A stretch of DNA of 64,000 nt, taken from contig JAAFJX010000002.1 of the NCBI GenBank assembly GCA_013299045.1, positions 62,001-126,000 of the forward strand. Reading direction: 5' to 3'. Under the pieces are notes generated by a model, which was not told where the DNA came from, did not search any database, and worked only from the letters and a program-made list of their open reading frames with translations. The stretch comes from Cytophagales bacterium (GTDB lineage: Bacteria; Bacteroidota; Bacteroidia; Cytophagales; Bernardetiaceae). Of this stretch, positions 34,061 through 42,324 are shown in pieces (within the stretch, counting starts at the first letter, position 1; each line of letters opens with the position of its first letter). Position numbers and translations under genes: made by a program.

Positions 34061-34828
34061 ATGAGCCAGTCTATTTCAGAACATTTATTTGAGTATTGTT
34101 TAAGGCTCGGCGATACCAGCCTCGTGCTTGGGCATAGACTTTCGGAATGGTGCGGGCACGGCCCCTTGTTAGAAGAGGATATTGCCCTGACCAACATCGC
34201 CCTAGACCATATCGGCCAGGCTACGTCCTTGCTACACTATGCAGGCCAGTTAGAGCAAAAAGGCCGAGATGAAGACAATTTGGCTTATTTCAGAGAGGTG
34301 GGAGAGTTCCGAAATGCGCTTCTTTCCGAACAGCCCAACGGAGATTTTGCCTGTACTATGTTGCGCCAGTTTTTTATAGATGCTTTTAACTTTCATCTTT
34401 ATAACTTGCTCAAAGAGAGCCAAGACGCAACGCTGTCTGCCATTGCAATTAAGTCGCACAAAGAAATTACTTATCATTTGCGCCACAGCAGCGAATGGGT
34501 TGTGCGTTTAGGACAGGGCACTGAGGAAAGCAAAAGACGCTTAGAAAGTGCCTTTGCTGAGCTTTGGATGTACACGGGCGAGTTGTTTGAAATGACCGAA
34601 ACAGATGAAAATCTCATTCAGGCAGGGATTGCTTTTAGCCTGAATGAGGTGCAAACCAAATGGCGGCAAAGTGTGGAAGACACTTTCAAAAGAGCGGGTT
34701 TGGCCTTACCCAACTATCAAGATTGGATGGCGAGCGGCAGCCGCAAAGGGATTCATACCGAGTATTTGGGTTATTTACTCGCTGAAATGCAAGTACTTGC
34801 ACGCGCCAATCCGGACGCTAAGTGGTAG
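34061..34828 (+). CDS. paaC: 1,2-phenylacetyl-CoA epoxidase subunit PaaC
   Basis: 255 aa, ferritin-like helical protein. LFEYCLRLGDTSLVLGHRLSE opens helix 1, EEDIALTNIALDHIGQA helix 2 and IKSHKEITYHLRHSSEWVVR helix 5. PaaC lacks a full di-iron site and supports PaaA. The downstream partner genes paaD and paaE and the upstream paaA are absent; a penicillin-binding protein gene follows. Confidence 0.93.
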   Translation: MSQSISEHLFEYCLRLGDTSLVLGHRLSEWCGHGPLLEEDIALTNIALDHIGQATSLLHYAGQLEQKGRDEDNLAYFREVGEFRNALLSEQPNGDFACTMLRQFFIDAFNFHLYNLLKESQDATLSAIAIKSHKEITYHLRHSSEWVVRLGQGTEESKRRLESAFAELWMYTGELFEMTETDENLIQAGIAFSLNEVQTKWRQSVEDTFKRAGLALPNYQDWMASGSRKGIHTEYLGYLLAEMQVLARANPDAKW

Positions 34829-34920
34829 ATTTTTTGCAGCAGCATATACTAAAAAAAGACTAAAAATTAGGTTTCATAACAAATCAGTTCTAAATTTGCG
34901 GGTTAAATGATGCTTGCAAT

Positions 34921-37254
34921 ATGCTAAGAAATATGCGTTTTAGAGCAGCAATACGCTGGCTATGGATTCTGTTTGGGGGAGGGGCTGTGTTTGTGTTGTT
35001 CTGGGTAATGGCTGTTTCGGGAGACTGGTTCGGCTTGTTTGGTGGTATGCCTGACCTTGAGCAGCTTGAAAATCCTCGTAGTGCAGTAGCGTCCGAACTC
35101 TACTCCTCTGACGGCGTTCTGCTGGGCAAATACTATCGTGAAAATCGTAGTCTGATTGAGTTTGAGCATATCTCGCCCAACGTCATTGATGCACTCGTCG
35201 CCACGGAAGATGTACGCTTTGAGCAACACTCTGGTATAGACTTTTTAAGCTTACTTCGTGTATTTTTTGGCATTGTTACCTTTGACCTTAAAGGCGGAGG
35301 CAGCACTATTTCGCAACAACTTGCGAAAAACTTATTTTCTACACGTGGTGCACGCTTTGAGGGCGGTTTGGCCAAATCGGGCAACCTTTTCAAGATGGGT
35401 ATTATCAAAACCAAAGAATGGATTTTGTCCATCAGGATAGAAAGAGCCTACACCAAAAAAGAGATTATCACGATGTACCTGAATACCGTTGATTTTGGAA
35501 CAAACTCTTTTGGGCTGAGCGTAGCAGCAAAAAAATACTTCAATAAAGATTCTAAAAAGTTAGAGATACAGGAAGCTGCTGTTTTGGTAGGTATGCTCAA
35601 AGCGCCAACTGCTTTTAATCCTAAACTAAACCCAGATGCTTCCAAAAGACGGCGCAATACGGTATTAGAACAAATGCTCAAGTACGAGTACCTTACAGAC
35701 GAGGAGTGCGAAAAATTTAAGGCAAAGCCTCTTGTGGTCAATGAAAAAATATTGGAGGTAGATGACCACAATGCTGGATTAGCGCCCTATTTTCGCTCTG
35801 TCCTGCGCGACGAACTAATGACTTGGTGCAAAGAAAATGGCTATGATTTGTTTGCAGATGGATTAAAAATTTATACAACCATAGACTCCCGCATACAGGC
35901 CCATGCCGAAGACGCTATGTTGGAACATATGCCTTCTCTCCAAAAAGAGTTTTTTTCGCATTGGAAGGGCAAAAATCCTTGGATTGACCGTAACTTCCGC
36001 GAAATAGAAGGCTTTTTGAATAAAGCCTGCAAAAATAGTGAGCGCTACAAGGCTTATGAGGCCATTTATGGTGAAAGGGACTCTCTTAAGATATTGCGTC
36101 TGATGGACCAGCCTGTTAAAATGCGGGTTTTTACATGGCAAAATGGCGAAACATTTGAGAAAGATACGACGCTCAGCCCACGCGATTCTATTCGGTATTA
36201 CAAACACTTTTTGCATACTGGCATGATGGCTATGGAGCCCGGAACTGGCTATGTGCGTGCATGGGTGGGAGGCATCAACTTCAAGTACTTTAAATACGAC
36301 CACGTCAAGCAGTCGCAACGCCAGCCAGGCTCAACCTTCAAGCCCATTGTTTATGCAGCTGCCATGGTAGAAAAGGGGTTTGACCCCTGCTACAAAGTAG
36401 TAGATGTTCCTATTAGTATTCCTTTGCCTTCGGGCGGGAGCTGGACAGCCAAAAATAGCGGTGCTTACAGTGGCCAGAGTTATACTTTAAGACAGGCATT
36501 GGCGCGTTCTATTAACACAGTAGCGGCTTATCTGATTCGTGAGGTTGGCGTTAGCAAAGTCATTGAATACTCTCGTCGTATGGGTATTACAAGTGCATTG
36601 GACTCTGTTCCTTCGCTCTGTTTAGGTTCAAGCGACGTATCGGTTTATGAACTCACCGGCGCTTATTCTACTTTTGCTAACCGAGGGACTTGGCTACAGC
36701 CTACCTATTTGCTGTCTATTCGTGATAAAAATGGCAAAGTGCTACAAGAATTTAGCCCAAAAGATACCGAAGTTTTTAACGAAAAAAATGCGTATGTTAT
36801 GCTCCATATGCTCAAGGGGGCTACCGAAGAACGAGGCGGAACCGCTGGCGGACTGTGGCGTTATGAGTTTAGGCGTGCGGCAGGCTGTGAAGTAGCAGCC
36901 AAAACGGGCACTACTTCTAACTACTCAGACGGCTGGTTTATGGGTATGACCAAAGATTTGGCCATTGGGGTATGGACTGGTGCAACAGACCGCAGTGTGC
37001 ATTTCCGCGATGCCCGTGGGCAAGGCTCGCATATGTCTATGCCTTTCTTTGGAAAATTCTTGGATAAACTTTATGCTGATGAGGAAGTCGTAAAAACCTA
37101 TAAGTATAATAAAGGAAAATTCATAGAGCCGCAAAATTTTGACAAAGACCAACGCATAGAACTAGACTGTTCCAAGTATGAAACGGGTACTATTGATTCT
37201 ATGCAGTACGTTCAGCCCACCGGCCCAGACGAGGACGAGGAGGGAATGCTTTAG
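34921..37254 (+). CDS. Class A penicillin-binding protein (PBP1A type)
   Basis: 777 aa bifunctional peptidoglycan synthase. One N-terminal membrane anchor (about residues 13-35). GT51 transglycosylase: ATEDVRFEQHSGID with the catalytic Glu (about 99), GGGSTISQQLAKNLF and KKEIITMYLNTVDFG. Transpeptidase: RQPGSTFKPIVYAAAM with active-site Ser (about 465), SINTVAAYL (SxN, about 525) and AAKTGTTSNYSDGWF (KTG, about 660). A TAAATTTG box at 34891 may be its -7 element. The C-tail is acidic. Confidence 0.95.
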   Translation: MLRNMRFRAAIRWLWILFGGGAVFVLFWVMAVSGDWFGLFGGMPDLEQLENPRSAVASELYSSDGVLLGKYYRENRSLIEFEHISPNVIDALVATEDVRFEQHSGIDFLSLLRVFFGIVTFDLKGGGSTISQQLAKNLFSTRGARFEGGLAKSGNLFKMGIIKTKEWILSIRIERAYTKKEIITMYLNTVDFGTNSFGLSVAAKKYFNKDSKKLEIQEAAVLVGMLKAPTAFNPKLNPDASKRRRNTVLEQMLKYEYLTDEECEKFKAKPLVVNEKILEVDDHNAGLAPYFRSVLRDELMTWCKENGYDLFADGLKIYTTIDSRIQAHAEDAMLEHMPSLQKEFFSHWKGKNPWIDRNFREIEGFLNKACKNSERYKAYEAIYGERDSLKILRLMDQPVKMRVFTWQNGETFEKDTTLSPRDSIRYYKHFLHTGMMAMEPGTGYVRAWVGGINFKYFKYDHVKQSQRQPGSTFKPIVYAAAMVEKGFDPCYKVVDVPISIPLPSGGSWTAKNSGAYSGQSYTLRQALARSINTVAAYLIREVGVSKVIEYSRRMGITSALDSVPSLCLGSSDVSVYELTGAYSTFANRGTWLQPTYLLSIRDKNGKVLQEFSPKDTEVFNEKNAYVMLHMLKGATEERGGTAGGLWRYEFRRAAGCEVAAKTGTTSNYSDGWFMGMTKDLAIGVWTGATDRSVHFRDARGQGSHMSMPFFGKFLDKLYADEEVVKTYKYNKGKFIEPQNFDKDQRIELDCSKYETGTIDSMQYVQPTGPDEDEEGML

Positions 37255-37259
37255 AAGGC

Positions 37260-38540
37260 TTAAATCTGGCGTTTGAGCACTAACTTACAAACAACTTCTT
37301 TGCTACCACGCAAAACACGAACCTTGAGCTTTTTGCCGTTGCGCAAACAAAAAAATCCATTGATTTCGTCCAAGGTCATGGATTGGGTATGGTTGTGGTT
37401 AATACTCACTATTTGGTCTTCTGGCATAAGCCCTGCTGCCTCGGCTGGCGAGTTGGGTTTTACTTCTGCTACCACAAAGATAGGCAGAGAAGGATAAGGA
37501 GAATAAACCTCCATGCCGCTCATGTTGTGTTCAAAGGCTGCCTCATAAAATTTATTGGGAGTTAAGTACAAGCGTCCATGGCTATAGTCCAAAGCAAAAT
37601 GAAAACGACGGAGAATGTCAGAGCCAATACTGCCGTTTCGGTCGCTCATTAACTGAAAATCTTTGGTAGCGGCTAATTCCGGATAAGAAACAAGCATATC
37701 CTCAAAAATATATTCGCCCAAATGTAAGGCTGGCAGGCGTGCCAAATGCCCACGTACATCGCCGTTCAGGCCTCTACCCAAATAAACAGGCAGCGAATGA
37801 CGCGGAACTGTAAAACCGCTATTCACGCCTCCAAAAAGCCAAAGTGAATGACTGCCGCCAGTGTCAATGAGTAGTTTGAGGGGCACAAGGCTATCTTGGT
37901 TTAGGCGCACGTGTGCTTGTATATATGGCTTTTCATTTTCGATAGCCACAGGCAGATAGGCTTTCTTTCCGCGCTTTGTGTAGTGTGCATAAAACTTTTT
38001 GGGTGGATAAAAACTCAACAGACGCGACTCATAGTTTACTTCCACAACAAAGTGCTTGAATACATCATAACCTATAATGCCATGCACACGTAGCCCCATG
38101 CGCGTACTGAGGTGAAACACATCTTGCATAAGGACCAACACGCGCTGGGAATCAAACTCTACGCCAGCAATGCGCAGTAAATTGTTGATAGAAACAAGCG
38201 CTTCAAGAGGGTCGCCCGTACCATAGCCACGCACTTTGACACGCCCAGTAGCACGCAGGCTCAAAGAATCATTATAGGCCAGTTCCGAAATAATAGTAGA
38301 GCGCACTCCTGTATCCAAAATAAAACGAAGTGTATCGGATCCATTGATACTGATGGGTATAATCATCAGGTTGTGAACCGTATAAAAGGGCAAGTGTCTA
38401 ACCTTTCCTTTCTCTAAAATCCATTCAATATCCTGCCCTGCTTGAGTTATCTGAGCAAAAGACCTTGTATAGATAATTGCCCAAAAGGCAATCGTTATGG
38501 ATAAAACGAGCACCCCGGACGGCGGTAGAACTTTTTGCAT
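37260..38540 (-). CDS. Secreted retropepsin-like aspartyl protease with PDZ domain
   Basis: 426 aa. Signal anchor near residues 8-27. Two aspartyl active-site motifs, FILDTGVRSTIISE (about 75) and LLIDTGGSHSLWLF (about 213), so both lobes lie in one chain. A C-terminal PDZ domain (PNSPAEAAGLMPEDQIVSIN, about 362-381) follows. Bacteroidota commonly encode such proteins; the target is unknown. It converges on the penicillin-binding protein gene with a 5-bp gap. Confidence 0.85.
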   Translation of the reverse strand: MQKVLPPSGVLVLSITIAFWAIIYTRSFAQITQAGQDIEWILEKGKVRHLPFYTVHNLMIIPISINGSDTLRFILDTGVRSTIISELAYNDSLSLRATGRVKVRGYGTGDPLEALVSINNLLRIAGVEFDSQRVLVLMQDVFHLSTRMGLRVHGIIGYDVFKHFVVEVNYESRLLSFYPPKKFYAHYTKRGKKAYLPVAIENEKPYIQAHVRLNQDSLVPLKLLIDTGGSHSLWLFGGVNSGFTVPRHSLPVYLGRGLNGDVRGHLARLPALHLGEYIFEDMLVSYPELAATKDFQLMSDRNGSIGSDILRRFHFALDYSHGRLYLTPNKFYEAAFEHNMSGMEVYSPYPSLPIFVVAEVKPNSPAEAAGLMPEDQIVSINHNHTQSMTLDEINGFFCLRNGKKLKVRVLRGSKEVVCKLVLKRQI

Positions 38541-38875
38541 ACAGCTGCCAGATTTTGAGTTGAACTATCCTAAAAGACGTAATTAGACAATAAAACGTTA
38601 CTGGAAAGTGCTGTTCAGAACAGAAAAATTCACATCAGAAGCCAGAAACACAAAAAATGACTCTGCTATACTGCGTGGGCATTCACAAACATACCCTTAG
38701 GCTTCCTTTAAAAGTGATGTTTCATGACCAGATTTACCCTGAGCCATACTTATATGCAAAATGTTTTCGCACAAAGCCTACGTTCATTAAAATTGCTATT
38801 ATTTTCAACATTAATAATTGCGGCCATTAAACCAGAAAGCTCTTGCAGCATCTAAGATGAAAGAAATAAAAAAAA
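38541..38875. other. 335-bp divergent intergenic region
   Basis: Separates the aspartyl protease (minus) from the esterase (plus). AT-rich; I see no complete TTG/TAnnTTTG pair, hairpin terminator or repeat copy. Confidence 0.4.
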
Positions 38876-39814
38876 ATGATGAAGTATATCATTCTGATAG
38901 TGATTCTAGCTGCACTGTTTTCGTGTGGTAATGATGATAAAGCCCCTCTGATTGCGGACAAAGCAAGTGAGCAAAAAATGATTGACTTGACTGTTGATGG
39001 TGAGGGGAGAAGTTTTATGGTCTATATGCCAAAGGGTTATAACAATGCGGGAAAAATGCCTTTGATATTTGCTATTCATGGCGGCAATGGTACGCCCGAA
39101 GGCATGATAGAGATTGCAGACTTCAAAGCGATAGCAGACCGCGACAAAGTTGTATTGGCTTACCCAAAAGGCATTGAAAAAAATTGGAATGATGGACGAC
39201 CAACCAATCCTAATTTATTAGGAATCAATGATGTAAATTTTTTTAATCAAATGTGTGATTATCTTGTTAGCAATCATTCTGTTGATGGAACAAGAATTTA
39301 TGCCACTGGCATTTCAAACGGTGGCTTTATGTCTGCACGTTTGGGTTGCGAACTGAGTAACAGAATAGCCGCTATTGCAGTAAATGCTGCCTCAATAGAA
39401 GCAACCAGTATTGCCCCAAATTGTAAACCAGAACGACCAGTACCAGCTATTTTTATACATGGTACTACAGACCCAATAGTCCCCTTTGCGGGCGGAACAA
39501 TGACAAGCGGTGCAGGAGGTGTCATTCTGTCTCATTTTCAAGCGATTGACAAATGGATTGCTATCAATTCGTGTAGCACAACCCCCTTGGTCAATGATAT
39601 GCCAGATATTGCCAACGACGGAACTACTATTAAACAAAGAATTTATTTGGGTGGCATTAACGGGAGCGAAGTGGTCAGTTATGTTATCCTGAATGGTGGG
39701 CATACTTGGCCGCAGGGCTTTCAATATCTGAACGAAAGAATAATTGGTAAAACAAGTCAAGATATGAATGCTTGTGAGGTTATTTGGACATTTTTTAAAC
39801 GATTTAAACGATAA
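38876..39814 (+). CDS. Lipoprotein esterase of the polyhydroxybutyrate depolymerase/feruloyl esterase type
   Basis: 312 aa. Lipoprotein signal with LAALFSC (Cys about residue 17). The alpha/beta-hydrolase core: PLIFAIHGGNGTPEGM carries the oxyanion-hole HGG, YATGISNGGFMSARL the nucleophile elbow GISNG (Ser about 144), AIFIHGTTDPIVPFAGG the acid and NGGHTWPQGF the catalytic His. This is the LpqC/PHB depolymerase arrangement. Exported to an outer or periplasmic membrane face; substrate unknown. Confidence 0.85.
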   Translation: MMKYIILIVILAALFSCGNDDKAPLIADKASEQKMIDLTVDGEGRSFMVYMPKGYNNAGKMPLIFAIHGGNGTPEGMIEIADFKAIADRDKVVLAYPKGIEKNWNDGRPTNPNLLGINDVNFFNQMCDYLVSNHSVDGTRIYATGISNGGFMSARLGCELSNRIAAIAVNAASIEATSIAPNCKPERPVPAIFIHGTTDPIVPFAGGTMTSGAGGVILSHFQAIDKWIAINSCSTTPLVNDMPDIANDGTTIKQRIYLGGINGSEVVSYVILNGGHTWPQGFQYLNERIIGKTSQDMNACEVIWTFFKRFKR

Positions 39815-39848
39815 GGTTTTAATCTGTTAAACCTAAACAGATTTTAAG

Positions 39849-39965
39849 TGAGGCTTACGGTCGTCTGTAATGGGCTTAACGGTCAGAGGGTGAAGTTTTC
39901 TGTGTAAGAATGTTTTGTAAAAACACCCAATCAAAGAAGAGCCATTCAAAATCTTGAGTGGGCAT
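39849..39965. mobile_element. Miniature element A, copy 3 (internal fragment)
   Basis: GGTCAGAGGGTGAAGTTTTC, TGTTTTGTAAAAACACCCAA and CAAAGAAGAGCCATTC match the interior of the complete element at 51970-52439 with several changes. No terminal repeats remain, so this is an old decayed copy. Confidence 0.65.
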
Positions 39966-40139
39966 AAAGCTGGTAAATCATAAAAATTAATTCATTAGAC
40001 ACAGCTTATAAGGTCTTTTTCAGCGGACGGCTATATGCCAAAAAATAGCCTTTTTTGTCAGAGTATAGCGCCTAACACAAAATATTTTTTAAATTGCAGT
40101 TTAAATCTTAAACACGCTGCACACTTATCAAAGTCCTTT

Positions 40140-40832
40140 ATGTATAGCTACAAATATCCGCGCCCAGCACTTACCGTAGATTGCGTTCTTTTTGGCTGGG
40201 ATATGCAAACAGAACAACTCAAAGTGCTTTTGATTGAACGCGCGCACGACCCTTACAAAGGTTTTTGGGCCTTTCCTGGCGGCTTTGTGGATATGGACGA
40301 AACAGCAGACGTGGCTGCAGCACGCGAGCTAGAAGAAGAAACCGGAGTTACGAACGTTTATATGGAACAACTCTATACCTTTACAGGTGTGGAGCGCGAC
40401 CCCCGCGAACGAGTAGTGAGTGTGGCCTATTTTGCACTTGTGAAGCCACATAAGCATAAAGTGGTGGCTGCTTCGGACGCAACTCGTGCACAATGGATTC
40501 CGCTTAGTGAAATTGAAAAACTAGCTTTTGACCATGCAATCATCCTCAAAACAGCTCTAGAAAGACTGCGCGGAAAGGTTCGCTATCAACCTTTGGGCTT
40601 TGAGCTACTCCCCGAAAAGTTTACACTTACACAGCTGCAAAGCCTTTACGAAGCAGTGCTTGGCGAACAGATAGACAAACGAAATTTTAGACGCAAAGTT
40701 CTGAAAAGTAACATTCTGATTCAACTAGATGAATATGAAACCAATGTATCGCATAGAGCTGCCCGTCTTTTTAGTTTTGACCAAACGCGCTATGAAGAAC
40801 TGACCGCCAAGGGCTACATCTTTGAACTTTAA
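40140..40832 (+). CDS. NrtR-like Nudix protein with C-terminal winged helix
   Basis: 230 aa from ATG 40140 ([20 protein letters not shown]); upstream in-frame codons look non-coding. The Nudix box runs from [15 protein letters not shown] to [10 protein letters not shown] (about residues 44-70). The C-terminal part ([20 protein letters not shown], then [18 protein letters not shown]) is the winged helix of NrtR-type regulators. Such proteins hydrolyse or sense ADP-ribose and control NAD or sugar metabolism genes; no such target gene lies nearby. Confidence 0.85.
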   Translation: MYSYKYPRPALTVDCVLFGWDMQTEQLKVLLIERAHDPYKGFWAFPGGFVDMDETADVAAARELEEETGVTNVYMEQLYTFTGVERDPRERVVSVAYFALVKPHKHKVVAASDATRAQWIPLSEIEKLAFDHAIILKTALERLRGKVRYQPLGFELLPEKFTLTQLQSLYEAVLGEQIDKRNFRRKVLKSNILIQLDEYETNVSHRAARLFSFDQTRYEELTAKGYIFEL

Positions 40833-40833
40833 G

Positions 40834-41012
40834 TAGCCGTCCCTTAAAAAGCCTGGATAAGAACAAGCACATCAACCGATTGATATGATTTATCAGCTTT
40901 AGGAACACCCTCATGATTTTTGGGTAGCTTTTTCTCTCTATTTTTTGCCTTGGTGCAGCACTGAAGCGCGAGCTGAAAGTTCCGACCGTAGGGCATAGCT
41001 TCGCTATTTTTT
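40834..41012. mobile_element. Miniature element A, copy 4 (truncated, reversed)
   Basis: Begins TA-GCCGTCCCTTAAAAAG and continues with AGGAACACCCTCATGA and the reverse of the GCCCTACGGTCGGAACTTTC block. It breaks off at about 41012, where element B sequence starts partway in. One element was therefore damaged by the other or by a deletion that joined them. Confidence 0.75.
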
Positions 41013-41250
41013 TGTAAAAATTTCGAGGGCTTAATATTGCGCTCTTGAGGGCATTAAATTATTGTTTTGCTGAAAAAACAAATACAACAGGGTCAATAGA
41101 TTCCTGACCTTCTGTTCCGTAACAATGAGCAGTTTCTCTATAAATAAACTGTAAATCAAGTACTTGTGATAATTTGCGATAAAAATTATCTTTGGCATTT
41201 TTTTGCAGAATGAAATTAGTTTTGTATTTTTGAAAAGCAAGTTGTGCAAC
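41013..41250 (-). mobile_element. Miniature element B, copy 4 (left end missing)
   Basis: Identical in layout to copies 1-3 from AAAATTTCGAGGGCTTAATA to the right terminus AGTTGTGCAAC, but the first 40 or so bp with the left terminal repeat are lost at the junction with element A. It lies immediately left of the Hachiman cassette. Confidence 0.8.
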
Positions 41251-41381
41251 AAGCACAGGGGGTTTGCAAAAGTGGCGGTTCAGTTCTCCGCAGACACATT
41301 TGTGGTTAATCAAACATTGGTTCTCCGCATCAACATTTGTGGTGAAAATTGCCACCTTCGCAAAGCTCAAAAACGTTAGGC
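41244..41381 (+). other. attC-like recombination site 4
   Basis: Different sequence but the same plan as sites 1-3: GTGCAAC, left arm GGTTTGCAAAAGTGGCGGTT, a centre with the repeated motif GTTCTCCGCA...ACATTTGTGG, right arm AATTGCCACCTTCGCAAAGCTC, and GTTAGGC (41375-41381), an exact GTTRRRY. Its complement, CCTAAC, recurs at the far end of this cassette at 44596-44601. Confidence 0.55.
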
Positions 41382-41424
41382 GTTATGCTATGAGCGACAC
41401 TGCAAACCGACAACAGATGAAAAA

Positions 41425-42324
41425 ATGAGACAATCATTACTTAACCTAATAGAGAAAACAATTGTTTACCAGTATGACTTGCCAAATACAACGGCAGGAA
41501 TAACAAAAACTATTGTTTCAGTTGACAACGACCAATGTTTCAAATCAGTTGACAAAAACGACTTTACTGAAATTATCTACAATTCAATTTTAGAATACTC
41601 ATTTAACGAATTTGAAATTGAAAATAAGGACTATGACAAATTACACTACATAGCTTTACAAAAAAGATTAAAATACAACCCAGATTTAGACCTTGACCAA
41701 AAAATTAAATACGGTTTTTTAGGAGAAGTTATATTGTTTAGTGTTTTGTATGTTTTGTTTAAATCTCAACCACTAATTGCAAGAGGATACTTTTATAATC
41801 CTTTAGAAAATTCAGAAACAAAAGGGTATGATTCTTACCATTTGATTGAAAACAAAAATCAAACGGAACTTTGGTTTGGAGAAGTTAAATTTCATAAAAA
41901 CTATAAAACTGGAATCGATAGTATATTTAAAAATATAGGCAAAGCTATTTCAGACGACTATTTGAAGACAAATGTATTTGCAATTTCAAACCAAATTAAT
42001 AATCTACATTATAAAGGTTCTAAAATAGAAACAGTAATTAAAGACTGGGAAGAAAACCCATATTTATCAATAATTGACGAGATTAAACAACATAATATGA
42101 AACTGGTTTATCCAGTAATGTTATTGTACGAAGAAGACGATTTAGGATATGATGATAGTATTAAAAATATTCCAAAATATATTATTGAAAAATATACAGC
42201 GAATACTTTCAGTATAACTGTTGACTATTCTATTTTTTTTATTTTGGTACCAATGAAAGACGTAAAAGCAATTAAAGAAAATGTAATCAAATGGATAGAA
42301 TTGAAGAAACCACTAATGTCTTAA
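41425..42324 (+). CDS. hamA: Hachiman anti-phage defence protein HamA (DUF1837 nuclease)
   Basis: 299 aa. The DUF1837 core is visible: KYGFLGEVILFSVLYVLFKS (about residues 93-112), then KGYDSYHLIENKN and ELWFGEVKFHKNYKTG (about 133-160). The Asp in GYDS with the Glu and Lys of GEVKF makes a PD-(D/E)xK-type nuclease site. In Hachiman, HamA is the DNase effector held inactive by the HamB helicase until DNA damage or phage DNA intermediates are sensed. Overlaps hamB by 34 nt. Markedly AT-rich compared with the flanks, in keeping with transfer. Confidence 0.85.
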   Translation: MRQSLLNLIEKTIVYQYDLPNTTAGITKTIVSVDNDQCFKSVDKNDFTEIIYNSILEYSFNEFEIENKDYDKLHYIALQKRLKYNPDLDLDQKIKYGFLGEVILFSVLYVLFKSQPLIARGYFYNPLENSETKGYDSYHLIENKNQTELWFGEVKFHKNYKTGIDSIFKNIGKAISDDYLKTNVFAISNQINNLHYKGSKIETVIKDWEENPYLSIIDEIKQHNMKLVYPVMLLYEEDDLGYDDSIKNIPKYIIEKYTANTFSITVDYSIFFILVPMKDVKAIKENVIKWIELKKPLMS

